From an uncultured Nodularia sp. (GTDB taxonomy: Bacteria; Cyanobacteriota; Cyanobacteriia; Cyanobacteriales; Nostocaceae): DNA of 64,000 nt. Shown one piece after another: positions 26,514 through 35,942 of this stretch; position 1 is the first letter of the stretch, and every line of letters starts with the position of its first letter. The stretch covers positions 38,006 to 102,005 of the forward strand of contig CAIWDD010000088.1 of assembly GCA_903911355.1 (NCBI GenBank), written 5' to 3'. Under the pieces are notes generated by a model, which saw only the letters and a list, made by a program, of their open reading frames with translations, was not told the DNA's origin and searched no databases. The position numbers and the translations under genes are program-made.

Positions 26514-26576
26514 ATGTTTGTTCCAAGTAATCCTGGAAATGCTCGGCTTACAGTAGCATTGCAGTCTTTTAGTTAG
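26514..26576 (+). CDS. Possible 20-residue small ORF in a gene-free stretch
   Basis: ATG to TAG coding for MFVPSNPGNARLTVALQSFS. AAGGAG occurs 18 bp upstream, which is too far for an ideal site. A perfect terminator follows 33 bp downstream. It may instead be part of a small RNA transcribed through this region. Confidence 0.25.
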   Translation: MFVPSNPGNARLTVALQSFS

Positions 26577-26609
26577 GTATCAAACAAGTCGAATGGTATT
26601 AACTTTGAC

Positions 26610-26639
26610 AAAAAGGCAACTGCTAGCAGTTGCCTTTTT
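26610..26639. terminator. Perfect 30-bp palindromic terminator
   Basis: AAAAAGGCAACTGCT is followed at once by its reverse complement, ending in T5. It works in both directions. No annotated gene ends close upstream on the plus strand, which suggests an unannotated short transcript (see the ORF at 26514). The rest of 26138-26722 contains only the palindromic element. Confidence 0.9.
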
Positions 26640-26722
26640 GTGTGTAAAAAATTTAGGTAAAACTTTCCTAGTCCCTTGTCAGTTAGCTTTGGTCTCCAGT
26701 ATTTTCAACTAATATAAAAACT

Positions 26723-27364
26723 ATGACTGGTAAATTAATTATATTTGAAGGAGTAGAAGGGTGCGGCAAAACAAGCCAGATGCAGCTTTGCGCCCAATGG
26801 TTGGAGAGTCTGGGTATTCCCGTAGTTATGACTCGTGAACCGGGGGGAACGGAGTTAGGTCTACATCTGCGCCGGATTTTACTCAACAACCCAGAACATC
26901 TACCCATCTCTCAGGTAACTGAATTATTATTGTATGCTGCCGATCGCTCCCAACACGTTGCACAAGAACTTAAGCCACATCTAGCAGCAGGAAAATATAT
27001 ACTGTGCGATCGCTACACCCACTCTACCACCGCCTACCAAGGTTATGGTCGGGGTTTGAACATCAACTTAATTAATCAACTCAACCATATTGCCACAGAA
27101 GGGTTAGAGAGTGACTTAACCATTTGGCTAGATGTTGATGTGGAGGTAGGACTAGCTCGTAAACAAGCAGCAACGGGGGGATTAGACCGCATTGAGCAAG
27201 AAACAATAGACTTTCATCGGCGTGTTCAGGAAGGATACGCAGATTTAGCCGCACTCTATCCCTCTGAAATTGTCCGGGTAGATGGTAGTTTAACTCCAGA
27301 AGCAGTGCAACAAGTAATTCAGAAAGTATTACGCCAAAGGCTGCAACTGTTAAATTGCACTTAA
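26723..27364 (+). CDS. tmk: Thymidylate kinase
   Basis: Phosphorylates dTMP to dTDP. A 213-residue P-loop kinase: FEGVEGCGKTSQ (Walker A, about 8-19), the DR(Y/H) motif CDRYTHSTTAYQGYGRG near 95, and the lid region LARKQAATGGLDRIEQE. The start MTGKLIIFEG is standard. Its stop overlaps the end of the convergent dacB by 4 bp. Confidence 0.97.
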   Translation: MTGKLIIFEGVEGCGKTSQMQLCAQWLESLGIPVVMTREPGGTELGLHLRRILLNNPEHLPISQVTELLLYAADRSQHVAQELKPHLAAGKYILCDRYTHSTTAYQGYGRGLNINLINQLNHIATEGLESDLTIWLDVDVEVGLARKQAATGGLDRIEQETIDFHRRVQEGYADLAALYPSEIVRVDGSLTPEAVQQVIQKVLRQRLQLLNCT

Positions 27365-28824
27365 CAAGGCTGTAACTGTGTTAATAAAAGGACAATTTCA
27401 TCTACTGATTGGCGGACAACTCTAGCCGGTTGTTCATAATGATTGACAATAATACTAAAAGCCAAAGGCTGATAATTACGACTATTCACATATCCTGATA
27501 GGGACACCACCCCAGTCATTGTACCTGTTTTTGCCTGGACAATTCCCACAGCGGGAGTGTCACGCAGTCGATTTCTTAAAGTACCGCTCACCCCCGCTAC
27601 AGGTAGGGAATCGCGAAAAATTTTTGCTAGTGGTGATTTGTCCATGGCCTGTAAAGTCTGCACCAAAGCTTGGGGACTAATTAAGTTTTTGCGCGATAAT
27701 CCAGAAGCATCTACTAATATATAACCACTAGGGTCTACTCCTAATTGAGTTAAACTATTCTTGACAACTGCTAAACCTGCATCAGCCGTGGTTTGATGAT
27801 TTTCTCCTGGTTGTTTAATCGCTAACGCCCTGAGTAAGGCTTCAGCATACAAGTTATTACTATTGACATTTGTCTCTATTAATAGCTCAGACAAGGGGGG
27901 AGACTCCACTGCTGCTAGTTCCTTTTGGTTTTGACTACCAGTACCGTGAGATATATCTTGTACAGAAATTCCTTCCTTAACCAAAGTCTGGCGGAAGTGA
28001 CGCAGGAAATGCTCAACGGGATTAAAAACTGCGATCGCCCTAATGTTAGGGGTGGAATTTACAGCCATCTGTCCTTGAATGTGTAATACTGGGCCCTGTA
28101 GGCTGCGGCTGACTCTGAGAAGTCCCGATTCATTTTTTTGAGTAGTCACAGAATTATTTTCTACTCGCCACACAAATGCATCCCCTGGTTCATTCCATTT
28201 CAGTTGTAATGGTTTACCGATGGTTTGGGGCCAAACTTGAAATACAGAAGCATTTTCATTGACTATTAAACTGCTAACTGGTGCGCCATAATCAGCTGCT
28301 AAGTCTTCCCACTCCCAACTGGGATTGACAATATCCCCTTGAAAATAACTATCATCAGCAATCAACTGGTTGACTTGAGTAATACCCTGCTGGCGTAACT
28401 GCTGGGCTAATTTTTGCAGATGCGGAATCTTTAAACTGGGGTCTCCCCTACCAAAGACACGCAAAACACCCTCCCCATCTTGGTAAACGGAGGTGCGAAT
28501 ACGAAAATTAACACCTAACTCCTGTAGTGCTGCGGCTGTTATGAGTAATTTGGTATTGGAGGCTGGGTTAAAGTATTTTTCAGCATCTCGATCGTAAAGA
28601 GTTTGTTCATTAGCCAGATTTTTGATTAAAATTCCCCAACGCACTCTACTAAATTCAGGACTGTTGGTTATGGTTTCTACCTCTGACTTGAGTTGGGTAG
28701 GACAAATTGTTTTCCCGGTGGGTGTGGTTGGTGCTTGTATCTGTGCTGTGGCTGTTTGGGCGGTGATGGCAATTTGGCTACTCAGAAATAACAGCAGCAA
28801 GCCAATGGTAATTTTTTTAGACAT
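27361..28824 (-). CDS. dacB: D-alanyl-D-alanine carboxypeptidase/endopeptidase (class C PBP4)
   Basis: A 487-residue periplasmic peptidoglycan hydrolase that trims or cleaves D-Ala cross-links. It has a signal peptide (about 1-27, ending in TAQTATAQ). The three penicillin-binding motifs of family S13 are present: SNTK at 89-92 (active Ser89), VNSNNLYAEALL with SNN near 320, and KTG in VQAKTGTMTGVVSLSGY near 433. Length is typical. It converges with tmk, and ilvB lies upstream on the same strand 140 bp away, separated by a terminator. Confidence 0.95.
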   Translation of the reverse strand: MSKKITIGLLLLFLSSQIAITAQTATAQIQAPTTPTGKTICPTQLKSEVETITNSPEFSRVRWGILIKNLANEQTLYDRDAEKYFNPASNTKLLITAAALQELGVNFRIRTSVYQDGEGVLRVFGRGDPSLKIPHLQKLAQQLRQQGITQVNQLIADDSYFQGDIVNPSWEWEDLAADYGAPVSSLIVNENASVFQVWPQTIGKPLQLKWNEPGDAFVWRVENNSVTTQKNESGLLRVSRSLQGPVLHIQGQMAVNSTPNIRAIAVFNPVEHFLRHFRQTLVKEGISVQDISHGTGSQNQKELAAVESPPLSELLIETNVNSNNLYAEALLRALAIKQPGENHQTTADAGLAVVKNSLTQLGVDPSGYILVDASGLSRKNLISPQALVQTLQAMDKSPLAKIFRDSLPVAGVSGTLRNRLRDTPAVGIVQAKTGTMTGVVSLSGYVNSRNYQPLAFSIIVNHYEQPARVVRQSVDEIVLLLTQLQPC

Positions 28825-28863
28825 AAATGTAATTTGTAATTCTTAAGTTTCTGTGACAAAAAA

Positions 28864-28884
28864 GCAGAGGATTGGTTCCTCTGC
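28864..28884 (-). terminator. ilvB terminator
   Basis: GCAGAGG (28864-28870) pairs with CCTCTGC (28878-28884). On the minus strand it is followed by T6 (28863-28858). It sits 80 bp after the ilvB stop and before dacB. Confidence 0.9.
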
Positions 28885-28964
28885 GTATAAATACTGTTAA
28901 TTTTCCCCTTTCCCCTAATATAGGATATGTGGATCGTCAAACCTCTGTAGTGCAGTCCCGCTCC

Positions 28965-30857
28965 TTACAATTTGGTTCCACATTCAGAGCAGAAATTATG
29001 AGTGGGGTGATTTGTTGTCCCGCAATTGCTACAAGTAATTGGTTCTACTCTGGCTTTGGCTGGTTGCATAGGTAAACCAATCATTTGAGCGTTGCTTTTC
29101 CCAGGGGCTACCATGGGGTAGCAGTTTTCATCTTTGGTGACTTGGACATCAACCACGACTGGGCCATTATGTGCCAGCATTTCGGCGATCGCATCTTTTA
29201 ATTGATCACGACTACGAATTACCATGCCCTTAATCCCATAGGCTTTGGTCAAATACTCAATATCTGGCATTCCTACTTCCATATTAGAGCATGAGTAGCG
29301 CTCACCATAAAAGGCTTGTTGCCACTGGCGCACCATGCCCTGCCAACCGTTGTTTAAAATAACTGTCTTGACATTAATCCCATATTGTGCTAAGGTTCCC
29401 AGTTCTTGCAAACACATCTGGAAACTAGCATCACCACTAATACAGATAACCTCCTCATCTGGAAATGCGACCTTTGCACCCATAGCCGCCGGGACACCAA
29501 AACCCATGGTTCCCAAACCCGCGCTAGAAATCCAGCGCCTCGGTCCATTTTTCAGGAATTGCGCCGCCCACATTTGATGTTGACCTACATCTGTAGTGTA
29601 AAAAGCGTTGGGGGCTTGGCGACCAATTTCTACAATTACCTCTTGGGGGGAAATACTATCGGGATGCTGAGGTACTTGTAAGGGGTAGTCTTGTCGCCAA
29701 CGGTTAATTAAATTTAACCACTCTTGGTTTTTATGTGGTATGTGCTTGATTCCCCCTTCTTGACAGCGACGCAACAGGTCTACCAACACATGGCGCACAT
29801 CCCCTACAATTGGCACATCAGGAACCCTATTTTTACCTACTTCTGCCGGGTCGATGTCGATGTGAATTACTTTGGCATGGGAAGCGAATTCATCCAATTT
29901 ACCTGTAACACGGTCGTCAAATCTAGCACCAACGCAGATTAACAAGTCGCAATCTGTCACTGCAAAGTTAGCGTAAGCTGTACCGTGCATCCCTAACATC
30001 CCTACAGACAGGGGATGATGTTCATCAAATGCACCGATACCCATCAAGGTTGTAGTAACAGGGATATTAAATAATTCTGCTAGTTCCTTAACTTCTGCGT
30101 GTGCGTTAGATGCGATCGCCCCACCACCCACATATAATAAAGGGCGGTGACTGTTACGAATTAACTGAATTGCGGCGTTTATTTGTCTGGGATTCCCCTT
30201 AACCGTAGGACGATAGCCGCGTAATTTCAGACTTCCCGGTTCCACTGGTACATAGTCACATTCTTCTAAAGCTACATCTTTAGGCACATCAATCAAAACA
30301 GGACCCGGTCGTCCCGTGCTAGCGATGTGGAACGCTTCCGCCACAATTCGCGCCATGTTTTTCGGGTCACGCACTACATAGGAGTGTTTGACTATTGGTA
30401 GAGTAATTCCATAAATATCGGTTTCTTGAAATGCATCCGTACCAATAGCAGCCCGTGGCACCTGTCCTGTAACTACAATCATGGGAATCGAGTCCATATA
30501 GGCTGTAGCAATGCCTGTGACTAAATTCGTTGCCCCAGGTCCAGAAGTACCAAAGCATACTCCTACCTTTCCAGTAGCACGGGCATAGCCATCGGCAGCG
30601 TGGGCGGCACCTTGTTCGTGTCGTACTAAAATGTGCTTAATAGCACCAGTGGATTCTACTTTGTAAAGGTCATCGTAAATTGGGAGGATTGCCCCACCAG
30701 GATAACCAAAAATGTATTCAACTTCATGGCGCAAAAGACTGTCAAGCAGTGCAAAACCACCAGTTACACGCTTGGGCGCGACGACTGGCGATTGACCAGA
30801 CTGATTGTGATTTTCGGTTTGTGGGAGACTAGTTAAGGATGGCAAGCGCACGGTCAC
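28965..30857 (-). CDS. ilvB: Acetolactate synthase large subunit with C-terminal zinc ribbon
   Basis: Thiamine-diphosphate enzyme of branched-chain amino acid synthesis. It shows the catalytic Glu region [14 protein letters not shown]...[18 protein letters not shown], the central FAD-binding domain and the ThDP motif [12 protein letters not shown]...[12 protein letters not shown]. After the usual end ([14 protein letters not shown]) comes a 24-residue tail, EPITCSNCG...FCSECGTKL, with two CxxC knuckles, which is a zinc ribbon. I prefer the GTG at 30857, with GAGG 7 bp before it, over the TTG at 30863. The regulatory small subunit gene (ilvN/ilvH) is not nearby. The core assignment is certain; the role of the ribbon is unknown. 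Confidence 0.96.
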   Translation of the reverse strand: MTVRLPSLTSLPQTENHNQSGQSPVVAPKRVTGGFALLDSLLRHEVEYIFGYPGGAILPIYDDLYKVESTGAIKHILVRHEQGAAHAADGYARATGKVGVCFGTSGPGATNLVTGIATAYMDSIPMIVVTGQVPRAAIGTDAFQETDIYGITLPIVKHSYVVRDPKNMARIVAEAFHIASTGRPGPVLIDVPKDVALEECDYVPVEPGSLKLRGYRPTVKGNPRQINAAIQLIRNSHRPLLYVGGGAIASNAHAEVKELAELFNIPVTTTLMGIGAFDEHHPLSVGMLGMHGTAYANFAVTDCDLLICVGARFDDRVTGKLDEFASHAKVIHIDIDPAEVGKNRVPDVPIVGDVRHVLVDLLRRCQEGGIKHIPHKNQEWLNLINRWRQDYPLQVPQHPDSISPQEVIVEIGRQAPNAFYTTDVGQHQMWAAQFLKNGPRRWISSAGLGTMGFGVPAAMGAKVAFPDEEVICISGDASFQMCLQELGTLAQYGINVKTVILNNGWQGMVRQWQQAFYGERYSCSNMEVGMPDIEYLTKAYGIKGMVIRSRDQLKDAIAEMLAHNGPVVVDVQVTKDENCYPMVAPGKSNAQMIGLPMQPAKARVEPITCSNCGTTNHPTHNFCSECGTKL

Positions 30858-31076
30858 GGTCAAACCTCAGACGATAGCTAAGTTAACGCGTAAATTCTGT
30901 ATTTAGTATTCCATTTTAATGTAAAACTTGAATTTAAACTGTCCAGAAAAAGATAAAGTTTGACATAAACCCAGAATTATTGAGATTTACCCCGTCCTGA
31001 AATTTCGGCTTACACCCAAATTTTAGCCGGGTTAAAATTTAAGAAGGATTTAATTAGAAGACTATTTCGGGAGGGT

Positions 31077-31310
31077 ATGATGCGGGAGTCAGTAATTTAC
31101 CAAGAAATTCTCGAAGAAGGAGAACAACGAGGGGAACAACGGGAACGACGTTTAGTTATACGTCAACTCACTCGCAGGGTGGGAGAATTACCCCCAGATA
31201 TAGGCGCACAATTGGCAAATTTATCATTGGAAGAATTAGAAAATCTGGGTGAGGCTTTATTAGACTTTACCAGTTTGTTAGATTTGCAGTCTTGGTTAGG
31301 TAATAACTAA
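31077..31310 (+). pseudogene. DUF4351 C-terminal fragment of an Rpn-type nuclease/transposase protein
   Basis: A 77-codon frame. YQEILEEGEQRGEQRERRL, then QLTRRVGELPPDI, then LSLEELENLGEALLDFTSLLDLQSWL is the DUF4351 region that ends Rpn-family recombination-promoting nucleases in cyanobacteria. The PD-(D/E)XK domain (about 200 residues) that should precede it is missing. GGGAGG lies directly before the ATG, so it might still be translated. The stop overlaps the end of the convergent MFS gene. Confidence 0.6.
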
Positions 31311-32575
31311 ATTACATCCTGTAGCACTCCGCGGGTGTTGTTCCATGCCCAAATACCAACACCTGCAACTATAATACTCATTGCTACCAAAACAATTCTT
31401 AAGCCGAGCATATCTGTTAAAGGGCCAGTAATTGCCAGGGGTGCAGATAAGGCAATATTAACGATATGATTTTGAAAGCCAAATACTTTTCCGTGCATGG
31501 TGGGTGGTGTGCGCTGTTGAATTAAGGTTTGCATCGGTACGCCAATTAATGCAGCACCTGCACCCAAAAAAGCACTTAGTCCTAAGGCGAGAATTAAATT
31601 ATGGGTGAAAGTGAACACCCCTAAAACCAGGGACATGATCAAAAATCCCACTAGGGGTAAGGGTTTATGATGCAATTTATCGCCCCAATGACCTAAAATT
31701 GCCGCACCAAATACCATACCTACACCCGCAGCGGCTAAGAAAAAGCCAAATTGTTTATCCTTTAAACCAAAGTCGGCGGCTAATCTAATGGTTAACACCA
31801 TTAATGCAGCAAAGACACAATATAAAGTGGTGAGTTGCAGCATGGCGTTTAATATTAAAGGATTTTTTGTGATATAGCCTAAACCTGCTTTGAAGTCAGC
31901 CCAAGGATTCATTAGGCTAGGGCTTTCTCTAGGCGATAATTCGTTTTCTGGTCCTAAGTTAACTAGCTGTACGGCTAATCCTGATAATAGGTATAGTACA
32001 CCGACGACAATTTCTTGACCATACCTGGCTCCTAACCAATCTTTGGCTAAAGTTAATATTGGCTCTCCAATAGCAAAACCCACAATTAAAGATCCCATCA
32101 TGGTGGTGCTGTATACCGCATTGGCGGCCATGAAGTTTTCCCGTCGCACTAAAACCGGGATAGCAGCTTGTTGAGCGGGAGTGAAAAATTGGGCTAAGGT
32201 GGAAACACCAAAAGTCAGCAACAATAACATGAAAAAGTCTCTTGGTAAAAATGCAATGAGTAGCATTAATACAGTTTGAATATAATTAGAGACGGTTAAA
32301 ACCAGCTTTTTAGAGAAGCGGTCAACAAAGATACCACCCGCAGAGCCGAACAAAATCGCCGGTAATGTAAAGGCTAGCATCAAAATTGAGTACATGGAGT
32401 TTTGGGCTAACCCGGTCGGCGGTTGGTAATTCTCCAGCAGCGCCACCATTAACACAAAAAATATTTTATCTCCTAACTGGGAGAACAGCTCCCCAATCCA
32501 CAGGAGCATAAAACCACGATTTTTTAGCAGGGCGCTAAATCCGTTATTGACAGCAGCTGGTTCAGTGGGAAACAT
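31307..32575 (-). CDS. MFS transporter
   Basis: A 422-residue integral membrane protein with about 12 hydrophobic segments. The loop between helices 2 and 3 contains GGIFVDRFSKK, a variant of the MFS signature, and the start NRGFMLLWIGELFSQLGDKIFFV is typical of the MFS_3 (enterobactin exporter EntS-like) drug or siderophore efflux group. The substrate is unknown. The gene stands alone between the DUF4351 scrap and the hydrolase-like gene on the same strand. Confidence 0.9.
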   Translation of the reverse strand: MFPTEPAAVNNGFSALLKNRGFMLLWIGELFSQLGDKIFFVLMVALLENYQPPTGLAQNSMYSILMLAFTLPAILFGSAGGIFVDRFSKKLVLTVSNYIQTVLMLLIAFLPRDFFMLLLLTFGVSTLAQFFTPAQQAAIPVLVRRENFMAANAVYSTTMMGSLIVGFAIGEPILTLAKDWLGARYGQEIVVGVLYLLSGLAVQLVNLGPENELSPRESPSLMNPWADFKAGLGYITKNPLILNAMLQLTTLYCVFAALMVLTIRLAADFGLKDKQFGFFLAAAGVGMVFGAAILGHWGDKLHHKPLPLVGFLIMSLVLGVFTFTHNLILALGLSAFLGAGAALIGVPMQTLIQQRTPPTMHGKVFGFQNHIVNIALSAPLAITGPLTDMLGLRIVLVAMSIIVAGVGIWAWNNTRGVLQDVI

Positions 32576-32720
32576 TATAAATACTGGGAATTTACTACTG
32601 GATATCAGATGGGGGAATAAGCTGTATTTTGTTTGCTTCTCTTCGTTTCCTGGTGTTGATCTTTATTATTTGGGAATTTTCAATTTTGAGTTGTTTAGTT
32701 TTCACTCATGTTGATTGATT

Positions 32721-33290
32721 CTATTGTTCATAGCGTTTGATTAGTAAATGTAAAAATTCCGCTGCAGTCAGGGGAACTGGGGGTTGAGAGGCTTTTACCG
32801 ATGAATGTATCCACCAACCTTTTACTGTTTGAGGCGCGCGCCACATCGATAAATGGTTTACTGCTGGATCTGCGTAAAAGTTATCATGTCTACCACCAGA
32901 TAATGAAGAACTCCAATGGGTAAAATAATCATGACTCATGCGATGTATGGGAAAGTTACCCCATAGTGGCACTCCCCAGCCATCTATAGCAATAAAGCCC
33001 TTGATATTACCACCCAACAATTGCCAGGAACAGGCCGCCCCTATGGCTCCCACCACACCGGCACTAAAGCTAATGAATGTTACTGGTGATTTTAAATCAT
33101 TCTGTAAGCGATCGCCTAAAAATTGCAGAATGTGAACTGATGATAAAACTAATAAACCATCACCGGGAAAAACCAGGATTTTACGGCTGTTTTCTGGTTT
33201 GCAGCTATCAGAGGCTGAAAACAAGCATTCTGATATAAAGTTTTCTGTTAATCCTGGCTCATGGATTCCAGGGCAAATAATTATACTCAT
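32721..33290 (-). CDS. Alpha/beta-hydrolase-like conserved cyanobacterial protein
   Basis: A 189-residue protein with a GxSxG-like elbow SFSAGVVGA near residue 75 and a preceding strand with PGDGLLVLS. The start IIICPGIHEPGLTENFI resembles an alpha/beta-hydrolase first strand and oxyanion loop. FIAIDGWGVPLWGNFPIHRMSHDYFTHW follows, and a late His (AVNHLSMWR) could complete a triad. No signal peptide. The substrate is unknown; I recall similar unnamed proteins in cyanobacteria only. Confidence 0.6.
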   Translation of the reverse strand: MSIIICPGIHEPGLTENFISECLFSASDSCKPENSRKILVFPGDGLLVLSSVHILQFLGDRLQNDLKSPVTFISFSAGVVGAIGAACSWQLLGGNIKGFIAIDGWGVPLWGNFPIHRMSHDYFTHWSSSLSGGRHDNFYADPAVNHLSMWRAPQTVKGWWIHSSVKASQPPVPLTAAEFLHLLIKRYEQ

Positions 33291-33666
33291 TTCTCTTCAG
33301 TCATAATTCGCTGTCCATGATTTCTCATAGATTTTTGTATTTTATCACACTGTTGACTAAGTAATAGCAACTAGACAACTCCCCACATAAATTTTCTAAT
33401 TTAGTTGATGTTACCTTGATAATATCTGAAAACAGTCCTCTAAACTAAATTCTCATGTGGAATCTAGCTTGATCAAACAACTATTTTTACTACTCAGTAA
33501 ATAGTAATAACCCTTATATGCCTTTTGATATATTATTGTTAACTCCATGATCAACCTATCCCCCTGGATGGGATAATAAACTACTAATTAGCAGAAGAAT
33601 AGAGTTATTCCCTAAGTGAATGGCTCTCAACTCTAGTTTATATAGATTTATATTGAGGAACTGATT
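33291..33666. other. Gene-free stretch upstream of the ferrochelatase-like gene
   Basis: AT-rich, divergent promoter region. No repeats, strong hairpins or convincing ORFs were seen. Confidence 0.4.
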
Positions 33667-34782
33667 ATGGTGGTCACACCAGAAAAACAGCAACACATTC
33701 ACGAGGAATTACCAAGAAAAGACCGGGTAGCTGTCTTACTTATGGGCTACGGTGAGGTAGAAAGCTATGAAGATTTTGCTAACTATAACGAACAAGCATT
33801 AAATCTACTAACTGCAAAATTCGCACCAGTACCAACCTGGATTTATCCGCCCTTAGCAAAGCTATTGGCCTTATTTGACCGCCATGAGTGGGGACACACC
33901 CACCATGATTTTATTTCCCCACACAATGCCATTTTTGAACAGCAACGGGCTGGAATTGAAAAGAATTTGCAGGCTAAGTGGGGGGATAGTATCCAAGTTT
34001 TCAAGGCTTTTAACTTTTGCGCCCCCTTCTTACCTCACCAAGTTTTAGCAGAAATTCACAATCAAGGTTTTGAGAAAGTCCTCATTTACCCTTTATTAGT
34101 TGTTGATTCCATCTTTACTAGTGGTATTGCAGTTGAGCAGGTTAACAATGCTTTGGCGAGTATTTCTCAGGGAGAAGAACATTGGGTAAAAGGACTGCGT
34201 TACATTCCCTCATTTTATAATGAACCGGACTATGTTGATTTGATGGCTAAATTGGTTGAGGAAAAGATTTCCTCTGACTTGGGTACAGCTTATTTACCTT
34301 CTCAAATTGGTATAGTGTTAATGAATCATGGCTGTCCCCACAAGGCTAAAGGGTTCACCTCGGGAATCACTGAAAGTCAAGCCCTATATGATTTAGTGCG
34401 GGATAAGTTAATTAACCGTTATCCTTTAATTTCCGTGGGTTGGCTAAACCATGACACACCTTTAATTGAATGGACGTTACCAAATGCCGAGCAAGCTGCT
34501 AGTAATTTGATTCAATTGGGCGCAAAAGCAGTCATATTTATGCCCATTGGCTTTGCTACAGAAAACCACGAAACTTTATTAGATGTACACCATATCATTC
34601 ATGCTTTGGCTAAAAAGCATCCCGATGTGAGTTATGTGCAGATGGCTTGTGTTAACGATAATCCAGAGTTTTTGGCAATGGCGGCGGAATGGGCGAATGA
34701 TCATATTGCTGAGTTAATGAATCAGGAAGCTATGGCGGTTAATCCCCAGTTGGCGGGAAGTCACCATCATCATCATCATTAG
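33667..34782 (+). CDS. Ferrochelatase-like protein with natural C-terminal His6
   Basis: A 371-residue member of the chelatase fold (class II ferrochelatase/CbiX). VAVLLMGYGEVESYEDF replaces the usual LLNLGGP. His221 in LMNHGCPHKAKGF matches the metal-inserting histidine, and Glu302 in PIGFATENHETLLDVHH matches the conserved acid of hemH. The C-terminal chlorophyll-binding-like segment of normal cyanobacterial HemH is absent; instead the protein ends AGSHHHHHH. It may insert or carry Fe, Co or Ni, so I withhold the hemH symbol. It is a single gene with its own upstream region; a repeat-like hairpin remnant follows at 34800-34835. Confidence 0.78.
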   Translation: MVVTPEKQQHIHEELPRKDRVAVLLMGYGEVESYEDFANYNEQALNLLTAKFAPVPTWIYPPLAKLLALFDRHEWGHTHHDFISPHNAIFEQQRAGIEKNLQAKWGDSIQVFKAFNFCAPFLPHQVLAEIHNQGFEKVLIYPLLVVDSIFTSGIAVEQVNNALASISQGEEHWVKGLRYIPSFYNEPDYVDLMAKLVEEKISSDLGTAYLPSQIGIVLMNHGCPHKAKGFTSGITESQALYDLVRDKLINRYPLISVGWLNHDTPLIEWTLPNAEQAASNLIQLGAKAVIFMPIGFATENHETLLDVHHIIHALAKKHPDVSYVQMACVNDNPEFLAMAAEWANDHIAELMNQEAMAVNPQLAGSHHHHHH

Positions 34783-34859
34783 ACTGGGAAACTTAATCCC
34801 CCCCTCCTGTGCAAGGGAAGAGGGGAACTGGATTTCCGGATAATTGCCAGAATAATGGT

Positions 34860-35009
34860 TTATGCCATTAATATCTGACGAATTAAAATACTCATCACCT
34901 CACCAGGGTTAGCGGTTGGTAACAATGGACTCCAATCGCTAACGTTTGCATAGCCAATTACTTGCAGATAGTGAATTGTACTGCTAACAGTTTTTGCCGA
35001 ACCAATCAT
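34860..35009 (-). CDS. 49-residue conserved small protein
   Basis: The ATG at 35009 has GGGGAG 5-6 bp upstream, inside a strong hairpin. The product begins MIGSAKTVSSTIHYLQVIGY and continues DWSPLLPTANPGEVMSILIRQ. Its composition is that of a real, compact protein (few rare residues, aromatic and proline pattern), and I believe similar short proteins exist in Nostocales. Function unknown. The hairpin supplying its ribosome-binding site resembles an IS200/IS605-type end. Confidence 0.65.
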   Translation of the reverse strand: MIGSAKTVSSTIHYLQVIGYANVSDWSPLLPTANPGEVMSILIRQILMA

Positions 35010-35011
35010 TA

Positions 35012-35043
35012 ACACTCCCCACGGCTAGAAGTCGGGGGAGTGT
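35012..35043. repeat. Strong hairpin resembling an insertion-sequence end
   Basis: ACACTCCCC (35012-35020) pairs with GGGGAGTGT (35035-35043). The loop carries ACGGCTAGAAGTC. Similar CACTCCC-ACGGCTAAAAGC sequence lies at 58213-58233 and ACACTCCCCTACC at 62269-62281. Its minus strand provides the Shine-Dalgarno sequence of the 49-residue gene. Confidence 0.7.
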
Positions 35044-35069
35044 CAAGATATACACACAAGTAAAAAATT

Positions 35070-35131
35070 GTAGGTTGGGTTGAGGTTTTGGGAAACCCAA
35101 CATCATTGGCAAAGTTGGGTTGCGCTACGGG
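35070..35131. repeat. Degenerate copy of the GTAGGTTGGGTTG palindromic repeat
   Basis: GTAGGTTGGGTTG, GGAAACCCAACATC and AAAGTTGGGTTGCG blocks resemble 7074-7170 but with broken symmetry. The rest of 35044-35305 holds nothing else that I recognise. Confidence 0.65.
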
Positions 35132-35305
35132 ACAACACACCCGACATAAATGGAGTAATTCAATCATTTGTGTGTACACCGTAGTTCCTTGCACAAGAGA
35201 GGTTTTCCAGATACCTGAACCCATAGCTCAAGTTTCGTTGTTATTCTGAAGGTAACTAGAAAATTTGAATGCAACCGTCTTCGTAAGCAACAGTTTCAGG
35301 ATGGA

Positions 35306-35911
35306 ATGATGACACAACCTAACTTAACCCCGTCCATTGCTGTCAATATCCCAAATACACTCACACTTCAAGTTTCTTATGAGCAATTCGTTGATTTGGC
35401 ACTCGCTAACCGAGATTTACAATTAGAAAGAACTGCTACGGGGGAGTTAATTATTATGCCACCTACCGGCGGTGATACTGGCAACAAAAACCTAGATATA
35501 GAAGGGCAGCTTTGGCTGTGGAACCGTCAAAATAAACTGGGTAAAGTTTTTGATTCTTCCACAGGTTTTCGTCTTCCCAATGGTGCTAATCGCTCTCCTG
35601 ATGCAGCTTGGGTAGATAAACAAAGATGGGATGCTCTGACTTTAGAACAGCAAGAAACTTTTGCGCCAATTTGTCCTGATTTTGTGCTGGAATTACGTTC
35701 TAAAACTGACTCTCTAGAAAAGTTGCAAGCAAAGATGAGAGAATATATAGAAAATGGTGCTGGTTTGGGTTGGTTGATTGACCGCAAAAATCAACGAGTG
35801 GAAATTTATCGTTATGGTAGAAATGTGGAAGTTTTAGATCATCCTGTTAGTTTATCAGGGGAAGATGTTTTACCTGGATTTGTGTTGGATTTAACTGAGG
35901 TTTGGAGTTAA
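35306..35911 (+). CDS. Uma2 family (DUF820) putative endonuclease
   Basis: A 201-residue Uma2 protein. Core motifs are SYEQFVDLALANRDLQLERTATGELIIMPPTGG, the acidic strand SPDAAWVDKQRWD and PDFVLELRSKTDSLEKLQAKM, with the Glu of ExR/K and a following K-M-REYIENGAGLGWLID helix. It ends LPGFVLDLTEVWS, as usual for the family. It belongs to a different subgroup from the copies at 6409 and 39151. Start is at the first of two ATGs (35306 or 35309), with GGATGG-like sequence upstream. No partner gene. Function unproven. Confidence 0.88.
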   Translation: MMTQPNLTPSIAVNIPNTLTLQVSYEQFVDLALANRDLQLERTATGELIIMPPTGGDTGNKNLDIEGQLWLWNRQNKLGKVFDSSTGFRLPNGANRSPDAAWVDKQRWDALTLEQQETFAPICPDFVLELRSKTDSLEKLQAKMREYIENGAGLGWLIDRKNQRVEIYRYGRNVEVLDHPVSLSGEDVLPGFVLDLTEVWS

Positions 35912-35942
35912 AATTACATGAAGACTTTCACGGCAATAATTT

